Both the position numbers and the translations under genes were made by a program. This document shows, in pieces, positions 32,494 to 40,931 of a stretch of DNA of 59,550 nucleotides (position 1 is the first letter of the stretch; every line of letters starts with the position of its first letter). The stretch covers positions 1 to 59,550 of the forward strand of contig JAFXAK010000033.1 of assembly GCA_017517135.1 (NCBI GenBank). Direction: 5' to 3'. This DNA is from Clostridia bacterium (GTDB lineage Bacteria > Bacillota > Clostridia > Oscillospirales > Acutalibacteraceae). Under the pieces are notes generated by a model. The model was given only the letters and a program-made list of their open reading frames with translations. It was not told the DNA's origin and made no database searches.

Positions 32494-33539
32494 GTAATAT
32501 TTCTGAGATTGACACTAATTTCAAGCTTGAAACCTTGCTCGATATTGACAATATAAAATTTTATAATATACTCAATGAGCCTTTTTCGCTTTTCGGGGTA
32601 AAATATGAAAACGGCTTATACAGAAGGCTGCCCGAAGCTGTTGCAAAGCAGGTGAATGACGGTGTGTATAATCTTCACATTCACACCGCAGGGGGCAGAA
32701 TCAAATTCGTGACGGACAGCTCCTTTGTTGCTGTCAAGGCTGTGATGCCCTCAATAGGCAAAATGCCGCACTTCTCGCTTACGGGCTCTGCAGGCTTTGA
32801 TATGTACACAGGCAGAAGAGAGCTTTACACGGCTTCATTTATTCCGCCTTTTGATATGACGGACGGCTTCGAGGCTGTGAATTATTTTGACAGTAAAAAG
32901 ACAAGGGAAATCACAATAAATTTCCCGCTGTACAGTGCTGTTTCGGCTGTTTACATAGGACTTGAAAACACGGCAAAGGTAAGAAAATCAACAGGCTATA
33001 AGCACGAAAAGCCTGTAGTATTTTACGGCTCGTCTATAACTCAGGGGGGATGTGCTTCCCGTCCCGGCTCGTCTTATCAGAGCATAATTTCCCGTGCATT
33101 GCATACGGATTTTATAAACCTCGGCTTTTCGGGAAGTGCTCTGGCAGAGGACATTATTGCAGAGCATATAAGTAAACTCGATATGTCCGTTTTCGTCTAT
33201 GATTACGACCATAATGCACCCACAGTCCGCCATCTTGAAAATACACATAAAAAAATGTTTATGAAAATAAGAGAGAAACAGCCCGACCTGCCCGTTATTA
33301 TGCTTTCAAGACCTAAATACATTCTCACCGATGAGGAAAAACAGCGTCTTGCGATTGTTGAAAAGACATACACGGATGCTGTGAATAACGGGGATAAGAA
33401 TGTGTATTTCATAAAGGGCACCGAGCTTATGAAATACGCAAAAAACGAGGGAACCGTGGACAACTGCCACCCGAATGACTTGGGATTTTATTCAATGGCA
33501 AGGGTTATTTTACCTGTGTTAAGAAAACTTATTTTCTGA
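32490..33539 (+). CDS. SGNH/GDSL hydrolase with N-terminal beta domain
   Basis: 349 residues. Residues 1-165 are a beta-rich N-terminal domain with MPHFSLTGSAGFDMYTG. The SGNH core starts near 170: block I YGSSITQGG with the nucleophile serine, GFSGSALAE, the YDYDHNAP block in place of GxND, and the terminal D-x-CHPND (Asp/His). No signal peptide, so probably cytoplasmic. The GTG start at 32490 overlaps the HTH stop. Likely removes acyl groups from a sugar or small molecule; substrate unknown. Coupling to the DUF3990 module may be only transcriptional. Confidence 0.85.
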   Translation: MSNISEIDTNFKLETLLDIDNIKFYNILNEPFSLFGVKYENGLYRRLPEAVAKQVNDGVYNLHIHTAGGRIKFVTDSSFVAVKAVMPSIGKMPHFSLTGSAGFDMYTGRRELYTASFIPPFDMTDGFEAVNYFDSKKTREITINFPLYSAVSAVYIGLENTAKVRKSTGYKHEKPVVFYGSSITQGGCASRPGSSYQSIISRALHTDFINLGFSGSALAEDIIAEHISKLDMSVFVYDYDHNAPTVRHLENTHKKMFMKIREKQPDLPVIMLSRPKYILTDEEKQRLAIVEKTYTDAVNNGDKNVYFIKGTELMKYAKNEGTVDNCHPNDLGFYSMARVILPVLRKLIF

Positions 33540-33634
33540 CATTAATATTGCCAACGCCAATATTATCACTAAAAAGCGGGGCTGTAAAAAATGTGCAGAA
33601 TGAGTAAACCGAGCAAAAACAACACATTTTATTG

Positions 33635-33668
33635 TTCGCTGTACATTAAATGGTACAGCGAAAATTTT
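33635..33668 (+). terminator. Terminator before recA
   Basis: TTCGCTGTAC (33635-33644) and GTACAGCGAA (33653-33662) form a 10-bp stem followed by an A/T run ending TTTTTA. Confidence 0.8.
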
Positions 33669-33682
33669 TATGCTTTTTCCTC

Positions 33683-33739
33683 TTGATTTTTTGAAAACTT
33701 TATTCTATAATATGAACAAGAAAAACGAACAAATGTTTG
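33683..33739 (+). promoter_or_regulatory. recA promoter with Gram-positive SOS (LexA) box
   Basis: TTGATT (33683-33688), 17 bp, TATAAT (33706-33711). CGAACAAATGTTTG at 33726-33739 fits the CGAACRNRYGTTYG LexA/DinR box of Firmicutes, placed just downstream of the expected start site. Confidence 0.88.
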
Positions 33740-33758
33740 CATTGAAAGGAACACGGTT

Positions 33759-34904
33759 ATGGCAGATAAGAAAAGTGTTGTGAACAACGATAAGCAGGAG
33801 GCACTTTCAAGTGCGCTCAAACAGATTGAAAAGCAGTACGGCAAGGGTGCTATTATGCGTTTGGGGCAGTCGGGCGCATTGAAGGTTGATGCAGTTTCAA
33901 CAGGCTCTATTGCACTTGATGCCGCAACAGGTATCGGCGGACTTCCCAGAGGCAGAATTATTGAAATATACGGCCCCGAATCCTCAGGTAAAACAACACT
34001 TGCTCTCCATGTTATAGCCGAAGCACAGAAAAACGGCGGTGAGGCGGCATTTATTGATGCCGAACACGCACTTGATCCCAAATATGCCGCAAAATTGGGT
34101 GTTGATGTTTTCTCTCTGCTTGTTTCTCAGCCCGATAACGGTGAACAGGCACTCGAAATTGCAGAATATCTTACCCGCTCGGGTGCACTTGATGTTATTG
34201 TTATTGACTCCGTTGCAGCGCTCGTTCCCAGAGCAGAAATCGAGGGCGAAATGGGTGACAGCCATGTGGGACTTCACGCCCGTCTTATGTCTCAGGCTTT
34301 AAGAAAGCTCGCAGGTGCAATTTCCCGTTCAAACACCGTGGTTATTTTCATAAATCAGCTGCGTGAAAAGGTCGGTGTAATGTTCGGCAACCCCGAGGTA
34401 ACAACGGGCGGACGCGCTCTCAAGTTCTATGCTTCAATGCGAATTGATGTAAGAAGAATTGAACAGCTCAAGGGCACCGCCAACGAATTTATAGGCTCAA
34501 GAACAAGAGCAAAGATTGTAAAGAACAAGGTAGCTCCTCCCTTCAGAGAAGCTGAATTTGATATTATGTACGGCACGGGTATTTCAAAAAGCGGTGAACT
34601 GCTTGATATTGCCGTAGAGCTTGATATAATCAGAAAGAGCGGTTCGTGGTTCTCCTACGGAGAGCTGAGAATCGGTCAGGGCAGAGATAATGTCAAGGGC
34701 TATATCGATTCCCACCCCGAGTTTGCTAAAGAGCTCGAAGAAAAAATCAGAAGCAACGAAGCCTTTATGGGCAGCGGCGACGAGGAATTGACGGAAAAAA
34801 TGCCCCTTGTGAATGAAGACGGTGAGGTTATAGAGCCTATAGCTCCCATTGTCCCCAACTCAGGCAGACTTCCCAAGATTAAAATAGACATTGCCGCAGA
34901 CTGA
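33759..34904 (+). CDS. recA: Recombinase RecA
   Basis: 381 residues. It forms ATP-dependent filaments on single-stranded DNA for strand exchange and triggers LexA self-cleavage. Walker [10 protein letters not shown] (72-80), the [20 protein letters not shown] stretch, the loop with [29 protein letters not shown], and the acidic tail are standard. ATG at 33759 with AAAGGAA upstream. An SOS box in the promoter predicts damage induction. The recX start overlaps the stop by 1 nt. Confidence 0.98.
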   Translation: MADKKSVVNNDKQEALSSALKQIEKQYGKGAIMRLGQSGALKVDAVSTGSIALDAATGIGGLPRGRIIEIYGPESSGKTTLALHVIAEAQKNGGEAAFIDAEHALDPKYAAKLGVDVFSLLVSQPDNGEQALEIAEYLTRSGALDVIVIDSVAALVPRAEIEGEMGDSHVGLHARLMSQALRKLAGAISRSNTVVIFINQLREKVGVMFGNPEVTTGGRALKFYASMRIDVRRIEQLKGTANEFIGSRTRAKIVKNKVAPPFREAEFDIMYGTGISKSGELLDIAVELDIIRKSGSWFSYGELRIGQGRDNVKGYIDSHPEFAKELEEKIRSNEAFMGSGDEELTEKMPLVNEDGEVIEPIAPIVPNSGRLPKIKIDIAAD

Positions 34905-35500
34905 TGATTATAACCACCACAACCGCAAAAAGCGGAAGAATAAATATCTTTGCAGACGGTGAATATAAGTTCACCGTTCCTGCCTCTGTGTGGTTTTCGT
35001 TAAGTTACTCACAGGAAGATGAAATAAGTGAAGAGGAGTTGTCCGGATTAAAAATCCGCGGCGACTCCTCTTGTGCGTTTGAAAACGCTTTAAGATATCT
35101 ATCAAACCGTGCGCACAGTAAAAAAGAGCTCGAAATGAAGCTCAAAAGAAAGTATTGCAACGAGGCCGTTGAATATGCTCTTGACAAATGCGGTGAGCTG
35201 GGACTTATTGACGACGAAGCATTCGCACGGCTTTTTGCCGAGGAATTGTCCGAAAGAAAGAAATATGCCCCCAAAAGAATAGTCAGTGAGCTGGTTTCAA
35301 GAGGAATAAACAGGGAAATTGCGGAAAATGCCGTAAATATGCTTGACAAAGATGTGAAAAACAGTATCATAGATATAATAGGCAAGATGTGTCTGTCTGC
35401 CAATCCTACCGAGAAGGAAAAGAACCGTGTTATAAGACGGCTTCTCAATATGGGATATTCTCTGAGTGAAATCAGAAAATACATTGATTACGGAGACTGA
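34904..35500 (+). CDS. recX: Regulatory protein RecX
   Basis: 198 residues, RecX family, modulators of RecA filaments. The three-helix repeats are visible: ALRYLSNRAHSKKELEMKL, then LIDDEAFARLFAEELSERKKYAPKRIVSELVSRGI, and a C-terminal repeat around NMGYSLSEIRKYI. An N-terminal strand region (1-55) precedes them. The ATG overlaps the recA stop (TGATG), so translation is coupled. Confidence 0.93.
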   Translation: MIITTTTAKSGRINIFADGEYKFTVPASVWFSLSYSQEDEISEEELSGLKIRGDSSCAFENALRYLSNRAHSKKELEMKLKRKYCNEAVEYALDKCGELGLIDDEAFARLFAEELSERKKYAPKRIVSELVSRGINREIAENAVNMLDKDVKNSIIDIIGKMCLSANPTEKEKNRVIRRLLNMGYSLSEIRKYIDYGD

Positions 35501-35501
35501 A

Positions 35502-36827
35502 ATGCGAAAGAAAATAGCTTTTATTTCTCTTGGCTGTCCTAAAAACCAGGTTGATTCGGAAATGATGCTGAAAAAACTCTCCGATGCAGGCTTTGAAATA
35601 ATTGATACAGCTGTCGGTGCAGACGCTGTTATAATAAACACCTGCGGCTTTATTGATATAGCCAAGCAGGAGGCAATAGAAAATATACTCGAAATGGGCG
35701 AGCTCAAAGAGGACGGTCAGGTCGGTAAGATAATAGTTATAGGCTGTATGGCACAGAGATATAAGGAAGAAATCCTCAAAGAAATGCCCGAGGTTGATGC
35801 CGTTGCAGGTATCGGCAACAACGGGGATATTGTAGCTTTCGTTGAGGGAGTTCTCAGCGGTGAAAAGGAGACTGCCTTCCCCGAAAGAGAAAAAATGCCC
35901 ATAGAGGGTGAGCGAATTTTATCCACCCCCTCGCATTGGGCGTACCTTAAAATCTCGGACGGCTGTTCAAATTGCTGTACCTACTGTGCAATCCCGTCTA
36001 TACGCGGACCTTTCAGAAGCAGAAAGATTGAGAGCATAGTTGAGGAAGCAAAGCTTTTAGCTCTGCAGGGTGTCAGGGAGCTTATAGTCATAGCTCAGGA
36101 CACAACAAGATACGGACTTGATATCTACGGCGAATTAAAGCTCCCCGAATTACTCAGAGAGCTTGAAAAGATTAATGGTATAGAGTGGATAAGACTTTTA
36201 TACTGCTATCCCGACCGCCTCACCGACGAGCTTCTTGAAACTATGAAGACTTCCGAAAAGGTGCTTCATTATATAGACTTACCCCTGCAGCACGCATCGG
36301 GCAGTGTTCTTAAAGCAATGAACCGCACGGGGGATGACAAATCCTTGCTTGCACTTATTGAAAAAGTAAGACAGTATATGCCCGACTGTATAATAAGGAC
36401 AACCTTTATAACAGGCTTCCCGGGTGAAACAGATGAGGACTTCACAATTCTCAGCGAGTTCGTCGAGAATGCACAGTTTGACAGATTAGGCTGCTTTGCA
36501 TATTCTCCCGAGGAGGGTACTCCTGCCGCCGAAATGGAAAATCAGATAGATAAGGAAACGGCTGTTCACAGAGGCGAAATCATAATGGAACAGCAGTTTG
36601 ACATATTCACGGATAAGCAGAGAGACCTCGTCGGCACAGTACAGACTTGTATTGTTGAGGAATACGATCCCTGTTCGGCTTCATATTCGGGCAGAACCTG
36701 GATGGATGCTCCCGAAATAGACTCTGCAATAAGCTTTATTTCAGACAGAGAGCTTGCAATCGGTGAATTTGTACAGGTTGAAATAACAGATGTCAACGAA
36801 TATGACTTAATCGGAGAAGTAATATGA
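35502..36827 (+). CDS. rimO: Ribosomal protein S12 methylthiotransferase RimO
   Basis: 441 residues of the methylthiotransferase family. The N-terminal UPF0004 domain carries the cluster cysteines in SLGCPKNQ (C12), NTCGF (C48) and GCMAQRY (C82). The radical SAM motif is C155-SNC-C159-TY-C162 in ISDGCSNCCTYCAIP, and a TRAM domain closes the protein. The IRGPFRSR and LYCYPDRLTDELL stretches favour RimO over MiaB. ATG at 35502 follows the recX stop immediately; the pgsA start overlaps its end by 4 nt. Confidence 0.93.
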   Translation: MRKKIAFISLGCPKNQVDSEMMLKKLSDAGFEIIDTAVGADAVIINTCGFIDIAKQEAIENILEMGELKEDGQVGKIIVIGCMAQRYKEEILKEMPEVDAVAGIGNNGDIVAFVEGVLSGEKETAFPEREKMPIEGERILSTPSHWAYLKISDGCSNCCTYCAIPSIRGPFRSRKIESIVEEAKLLALQGVRELIVIAQDTTRYGLDIYGELKLPELLRELEKINGIEWIRLLYCYPDRLTDELLETMKTSEKVLHYIDLPLQHASGSVLKAMNRTGDDKSLLALIEKVRQYMPDCIIRTTFITGFPGETDEDFTILSEFVENAQFDRLGCFAYSPEEGTPAAEMENQIDKETAVHRGEIIMEQQFDIFTDKQRDLVGTVQTCIVEEYDPCSASYSGRTWMDAPEIDSAISFISDRELAIGEFVQVEITDVNEYDLIGEVI

Positions 36828-37393
36828 ATTTACCCAACAAATTAACCCTTATAAGAATGATACTCACACCGATTTTTCTCGTTGTATTTTTAGCTGAGTT
36901 CATTCCTTATCATTACTTTTTAGGACTTGCTATTTATTCAATAGGCTGTATCACGGATTTTCTTGACGGCAAAATTGCGAGAAAGAAAAATATAGTCACG
37001 GTTTTCGGACAGCTTGCGGACCCTGTAGCCGATAAAATGCTCACAACCGCGGCACTTTTGGTTTTAATGGATGCGGGACTTTGCAGTCTTTATGTTGTGT
37101 TTATAGTCCTCACAAGAGAATTTGCGGTAAGCTCCTTCAGACTTGTTGCAGGTGCTCAGGGTGTTGTTATCCCTGCTAATATATGGGGTAAACTCAAAAC
37201 TATCTCACAGATGGTATTCACAATACTTATTATGCTTCTGATGTCCTTGGCAAGTGCGGGTATTCTTCCCGACACCTTCCCGCTTGTGACTTTGAGCAAC
37301 GCACTTTTATGGATAACCGCTGTCTTAGCTGTTATTTCGGGCGTGATTTATATAGTTGATGCCGTAAAAACAATAGATTTCAATAAAAACTGA
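36824..37393 (+). CDS. pgsA: CDP-diacylglycerol--glycerol-3-phosphate 3-phosphatidyltransferase
   Basis: 189 residues. It makes phosphatidylglycerophosphate, the committed step of phosphatidylglycerol synthesis, in the membrane. The CDP-alcohol phosphotransferase motif DGxxAR...G...D...D is present as DGKIARKKNIVTVFGQLADP followed by VADKM. About five to six helices are predicted. It follows rimO by ATGA overlap, a common clostridial gene order. Confidence 0.93.
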   Translation: MNLPNKLTLIRMILTPIFLVVFLAEFIPYHYFLGLAIYSIGCITDFLDGKIARKKNIVTVFGQLADPVADKMLTTAALLVLMDAGLCSLYVVFIVLTREFAVSSFRLVAGAQGVVIPANIWGKLKTISQMVFTILIMLLMSLASAGILPDTFPLVTLSNALLWITAVLAVISGVIYIVDAVKTIDFNKN

Positions 37394-37414
37394 TGTATAA
37401 AAAGGGGTATAAAA

Positions 37415-37900
37415 ATGGAACGCAGAGATAAGATAAACTACTATCTTGATTTGGCACACACAGTTTCAAAACGCTCCACCTGTCTTCGCAGAAGCTACGG
37501 TGCGGTTATAGTAAAAAATGACGAGGTTATCTCAACCGGCTATGTCGGTGCGCCCAGAGGCAGAAAAAACTGCTCCGATATGGGCTACTGCGTCAGAGTG
37601 CAGTTAGGCATTCCCAGAGGCGAAAGATACGAGCTTTGCAGAAGCGTTCACGCTGAAGCCAATGCAATTATCAGTGCATCAAGAGACAAAATGATAGATT
37701 CCACTCTGTACCTTTGCGGTGTTGAGCCCGACGGCAGCTTTGTTGCAAACTCCTGCTGCTGCTCAATGTGCAAGAGAATGGTTATAAATGCGGGTATTAA
37801 AGAGGTTATCATCCGTGACGACGAAATGAACTACCGTGTTATAAATGTGTCCGAATGGATAGAGAATGACGAATCCGTTACAGGCACACGCGGATATTAA
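37415..37900 (+). CDS. Deoxycytidylate (dCMP) deaminase-like protein
   Basis: 161 residues of the cytidine/deoxycytidylate deaminase family. Zinc site: HAEANAI (His and catalytic Glu) and a CSMC pair in SCCCSMCKRMVINAG; RRSYGAVIVKND and GYVGAPRG are usual dCMP deaminase/ComEB segments. It would turn dCMP into dUMP for dTTP synthesis. ATG at 37415 sits after GGGG; 21 nt after pgsA, so likely co-transcribed. ComEB itself is the same family, so dCMP deaminase is the safer name. Confidence 0.88.
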   Translation: MERRDKINYYLDLAHTVSKRSTCLRRSYGAVIVKNDEVISTGYVGAPRGRKNCSDMGYCVRVQLGIPRGERYELCRSVHAEANAIISASRDKMIDSTLYLCGVEPDGSFVANSCCCSMCKRMVINAGIKEVIIRDDEMNYRVINVSEWIENDESVTGTRGY

Positions 37901-37914
37901 AGGAGAACATAAAA

Positions 37915-38550
37915 ATGAGAGATATGAAAAAAATATTCATAGGAATAATCATAGTTTTTATTCCTTTGTTCATACTTGCATTCATTTTAGGTACAGGCAA
38001 CAGTCAGGTTGATGAAACAACCTCTGAGATAGTTGAAAGCACATCAGAAGAGGAAAGCACCGAGGAGAGCACAACAGCTGAGGACGAATCTACTGAGGAG
38101 AGCACAACCGAGGAAGAGGAAACAACTGTGAAAGAGGACGAAACAACAACCCGCCGTCCCGAGCCTACCACAGAAAGACCTACTGAGAGACCTACTGAGC
38201 GTCCCACCGAGAGACCTACAGAGAGACCTACCGAGAGACCTACTGAGAGACCTACTCAGCCTCCCACAACAGAACCCACTACTCAGCCTCCCACGACAGA
38301 ACCCACTACTCAGCCTCCCACAACTGAACCTACTACTGAACCCACCACAGAGCCTACAACCGAGCCTACCACAGAACCCACAACAGAAGAACCCACCGAG
38401 CCTGTTGATGTTCCCACTCAAGAACCTACAGAGGTTACAACAGAAGCTCCTACAGAAGCTCCTACAGAGGCTCCTACAGAGGCTCCCACGGATGAAGCTC
38501 CCACCCGGCCTCCCGAAGAGAGTGCAGTCGGAGAAGAAATTTTCGGATAA
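37915..38550 (+). CDS. Membrane-anchored Thr/Pro/Glu-rich repeat protein
   Basis: 211 residues. A single N-terminal membrane helix (about 6-27, signal anchor) is followed by an acidic Ser/Thr/Glu stretch. Then come perfect short repeats: TERP (about 80-112), TQPPTTEP and TTEP, and TEAP near the end. The C-terminus is EESAVGEEIFG. No folded domain is visible; it resembles an extended, possibly glycosylated wall-spanning stalk. ATG at 37915 with AAAGGAG upstream, 14 nt after the deaminase gene, and closed by a terminator. The coding DNA is itself a repeat array and so prone to length change. Confidence 0.8.
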   Translation: MRDMKKIFIGIIIVFIPLFILAFILGTGNSQVDETTSEIVESTSEEESTEESTTAEDESTEESTTEEEETTVKEDETTTRRPEPTTERPTERPTERPTERPTERPTERPTERPTQPPTTEPTTQPPTTEPTTQPPTTEPTTEPTTEPTTEPTTEPTTEEPTEPVDVPTQEPTEVTTEAPTEAPTEAPTEAPTDEAPTRPPEESAVGEEIFG

Positions 38551-38555
38551 ACTCA

Positions 38556-38584
38556 AACCGCTCTCATCGCAGAGCGGTTGTTTT
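38556..38584 (+). terminator. Terminator ending the recA-to-repeat-protein transcript
   Basis: AACCGCTCT (38556-38564) and AGAGCGGTT (38571-38579), 9-bp stem, 6-nt loop, then GTTTT. Confidence 0.85.
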
Positions 38585-38616
38585 AACATAAACACCATAC
38601 AAAAGGAGCGTTTATA

Positions 38617-38838
38617 ATGAAAAAAACATTCAGATTTGAGGACCTTGACTGCGCAAACTGTGCGGCTAAGATTGAAAATGCGATAAGCAAGCTTGAGGGT
38701 GTAAACAAGGTAAGTGTCAGCTTTCTTGCGCAGAAAATGATACTTGATGCGGATGACAGCCGTTTTGACGAAATCGTTAAAGAAGCGGCGAAAATTGCGA
38801 AGAAGGTAGACTGCGACTGCACGCTTATTATCGGCTGA
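38617..38838 (+). CDS. Heavy-metal-associated domain protein (metal chaperone)
   Basis: 73 residues, one HMA ferredoxin-like domain. The metal site is the CxxC in EDLDCANCAAKIE, and the ISKLEGVNKVSVSFLAQKM strand follows. The final CDCTLIIG adds two more cysteines. It lies 10 nt upstream of a P1B ATPase gene and probably delivers or buffers its metal ion. ATG at 38617 with AAAGGAG. Confidence 0.92.
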   Translation: MKKTFRFEDLDCANCAAKIENAISKLEGVNKVSVSFLAQKMILDADDSRFDEIVKEAAKIAKKVDCDCTLIIG

Positions 38839-38848
38839 GGGTAATTTT

Positions 38849-40696
38849 ATGAGCAAAAAACAGAAAAAGCTTCTTGTCCGCATAATTATAAGTGCGGTTT
38901 TGTTTGCGATAATATTTCCCGCAGAGCATTTTTTTGAAATAAATAAGTATATTGTGCTGTGCTTATATCTTGTGCCGTATTTTGTTGCAGGCTTTGATGT
39001 GCTCAAAAAGAGCATAAATGGTATAGGTCACGGGCAGATTTTTGACGAAAATTTCCTTATGGGAATAGCCACCGTTGCGGCATTCGTGATAGGAGAGTAC
39101 CACGAGGCGGTTTTTGTTATGCTCTTTTTTCAGACGGGAGAGCTTTTCCAGAATTTTGCCGTTGAGAAAAGCAGAAAAAGTATATCGTCACTTATGGATA
39201 TATGTCCCGAAACGGCAGTTGTTCTGCGTGAAAATGAAGAGGAAGAGGTTTTCCCCGAGGAGGTTGAGGTAGGTCAGACGGTGATAGTCAGAGCAGGCGA
39301 AAAGATACCGCTTGACGGTGTTGTTACAGACGGCACCTCCGATATAGATACTTCCTCTCTTACGGGCGAGAGCAACCCCGTTTCAGTAAAATCGGGAGAC
39401 AATGTGCTTGGCGGATGTATAAATCTTTCGGGTACACTTAAAATTGAGACTACTAAGGAATATTCCGAGAGCACCGTTGCAAAGATACTTGAGCTTGTTG
39501 AAAATTCGAGTATGCACAAGGCAAAAAGGGAGCAGTTTATCACAAAGTTTGCAAAATATTATACCCCTGTTGTTGTAATCTGTGCCGTGCTTTTAGCTGT
39601 CATACCGTCTTTGATTACGGGCAATGTGACTGATTGGGTGTACCGTGCATTGATTTTCCTTGTTGTTTCCTGCCCGTGTGCGCTGGTGATATCCGTACCC
39701 CTGTCCTTTTTCGGCGGTATAGGTGCGGCTTCGTCAAAGGGTATACTCATAAAGGGTGCTAATTATCTTGAAGCCTTGGCGGCAACTCAAACCGTGCTTT
39801 TTGACAAAACGGGAACGCTTACAAAGGGTGAATTCTCCGTCGGGGAAATATATACTGCAAATTCCTTTTCCGAGGACGAATTACTGTATTTTGCCGCTTC
39901 TGCCGAATATTATTCTCTGCATCCTTTAGCACTTGCTGTAAGAAAAAGGGCAAAGAATTTTCAAAAGCCCGCAGGCAGCGAGGAGCTTGCAGGATTCGGA
40001 GTTAAAGCTGTTGTAGGCGCAGATACAGTTCTGGCAGGAAATGCCGCTTTGATGGAAAAGGAAAACATAGAATTTACCGTATCTCCTCAGAATTCAACAA
40101 CTGTTTATGTTGCGGTAAATTCCGTTTTTGCAGGAAGTATAGTTCTGACAGATACCGTCAAAGACACAAGCTCCGATGCAGTAAAGCAGTTAAAGGAAAT
40201 CGGAGTTAAAAACATTGTTATGCTCACGGGAGACAGCGAAAAAGCCGCACTGAGCATTGCAAAAAAACTCGGTATTACAAGCGTACACCACTCACTTCTC
40301 CCTGCGGATAAGGTAAAAATTGCGGGTAAAATGTGCAAAGAGAAAGAAAAAAATTCAACTCTTGTTTTTGTTGGTGACGGCATAAACGATGCCCCCGTTT
40401 TAGCGTGTGCGGATGTTGGTATTGCAATGGGAACTCTGGGAAGCGATGCCGCGGTAGAAGCGGCAGATGTTGTTATAATGGACGATAACACCGAAAAAAT
40501 CGCAACAGTTATCCGCATAGCGAAACGGACAGTCAATATAGTCCGTCAGAATGTTGTGTTTGCCCTCACGGTAAAATTCGCCGTACTGATATTAGCCGCC
40601 TTCGGACTTACAAATATGTGGATAGGCGTATTTGCCGATGTCGGTGTTGCCGTGATTGCGATACTTAACGCTATGAGGACACTTAAAATCAAGTAG
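38849..40696 (+). CDS. Heavy-metal-translocating P1B-type ATPase (Cd/Zn/Pb type)
   Basis: 615 residues. No N-terminal HMA domain: that function is the separate gene upstream. Actuator LTGES (171-175), transmembrane CPC (275-277), phosphorylation site DKTGTLT (319-325), the HP dipeptide in SLHPLA, and VGDGINDAPVLA in the hinge are all intact. CPC and the ZntA/CadA-like helix 8 region favour divalent soft metals, but the metal is not certain. No ArsR/MerR regulator is adjacent. Confidence 0.92.
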   Translation: MSKKQKKLLVRIIISAVLFAIIFPAEHFFEINKYIVLCLYLVPYFVAGFDVLKKSINGIGHGQIFDENFLMGIATVAAFVIGEYHEAVFVMLFFQTGELFQNFAVEKSRKSISSLMDICPETAVVLRENEEEEVFPEEVEVGQTVIVRAGEKIPLDGVVTDGTSDIDTSSLTGESNPVSVKSGDNVLGGCINLSGTLKIETTKEYSESTVAKILELVENSSMHKAKREQFITKFAKYYTPVVVICAVLLAVIPSLITGNVTDWVYRALIFLVVSCPCALVISVPLSFFGGIGAASSKGILIKGANYLEALAATQTVLFDKTGTLTKGEFSVGEIYTANSFSEDELLYFAASAEYYSLHPLALAVRKRAKNFQKPAGSEELAGFGVKAVVGADTVLAGNAALMEKENIEFTVSPQNSTTVYVAVNSVFAGSIVLTDTVKDTSSDAVKQLKEIGVKNIVMLTGDSEKAALSIAKKLGITSVHHSLLPADKVKIAGKMCKEKEKNSTLVFVGDGINDAPVLACADVGIAMGTLGSDAAVEAADVVIMDDNTEKIATVIRIAKRTVNIVRQNVVFALTVKFAVLILAAFGLTNMWIGVFADVGVAVIAILNAMRTLKIK

Positions 40697-40731
40697 GCTG
40701 TTTAATTTTTGAAGAAACCTGAAGGTACATT

Positions 40732-40871
40732 GTAGGGAACGATGCCCACATCGTTCCGCTCCAAGCAAATTCAATCTTTTCACATCCTATTAATGTTCAT
40801 CGGAGAAATAAATGTGTGCAACGGAAGATACATCTCCCGTAAAACGGAACGATGTGGGCATCGTTCCCTAC
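40732..40871. mobile_element. 140-bp REPIN/MITE-like palindromic element, copy 2
   Basis: Arms at 40732-40758 and 40845-40871 are perfect 27-bp inverted complements, each with an inner hairpin GGAACGATG, loop CCCA, CATCGTTCC. Same length as the 6343-6482 element, and the centre is homologous to it in inverted orientation. It occupies most of the gap between the P1B ATPase gene and the next gene, and could act as a bidirectional transcription stop. Confidence 0.8.
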
Positions 40872-40931
40872 CATACGAAGACATTAATGTCAACACAAAT
40901 GTAAGATGTGTGCAGGTAAAAAATTATTTAT

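Noticed and set aside
33541-33575. Copy of the ATTGCC-GTTGGCAAT hairpin near 24226
   Set aside because: Only a short, imperfect similarity (ATATTGCCAACGCCAATAT); too weak to call a repeat family.
38150-38500. Tandem DNA repeat array as a structural or CRISPR locus
   Set aside because: It is the in-frame coding sequence of a Thr/Pro/Glu repeat protein; the repeats are short codon blocks without spacers.
38044-39015. 323-codon open frame on the minus strand rich in Arg, Ser and Cys
   Set aside because: It is the shadow of the low-complexity TEP-repeat gene and its neighbours; no ribosome binding site and no recognisable domain.
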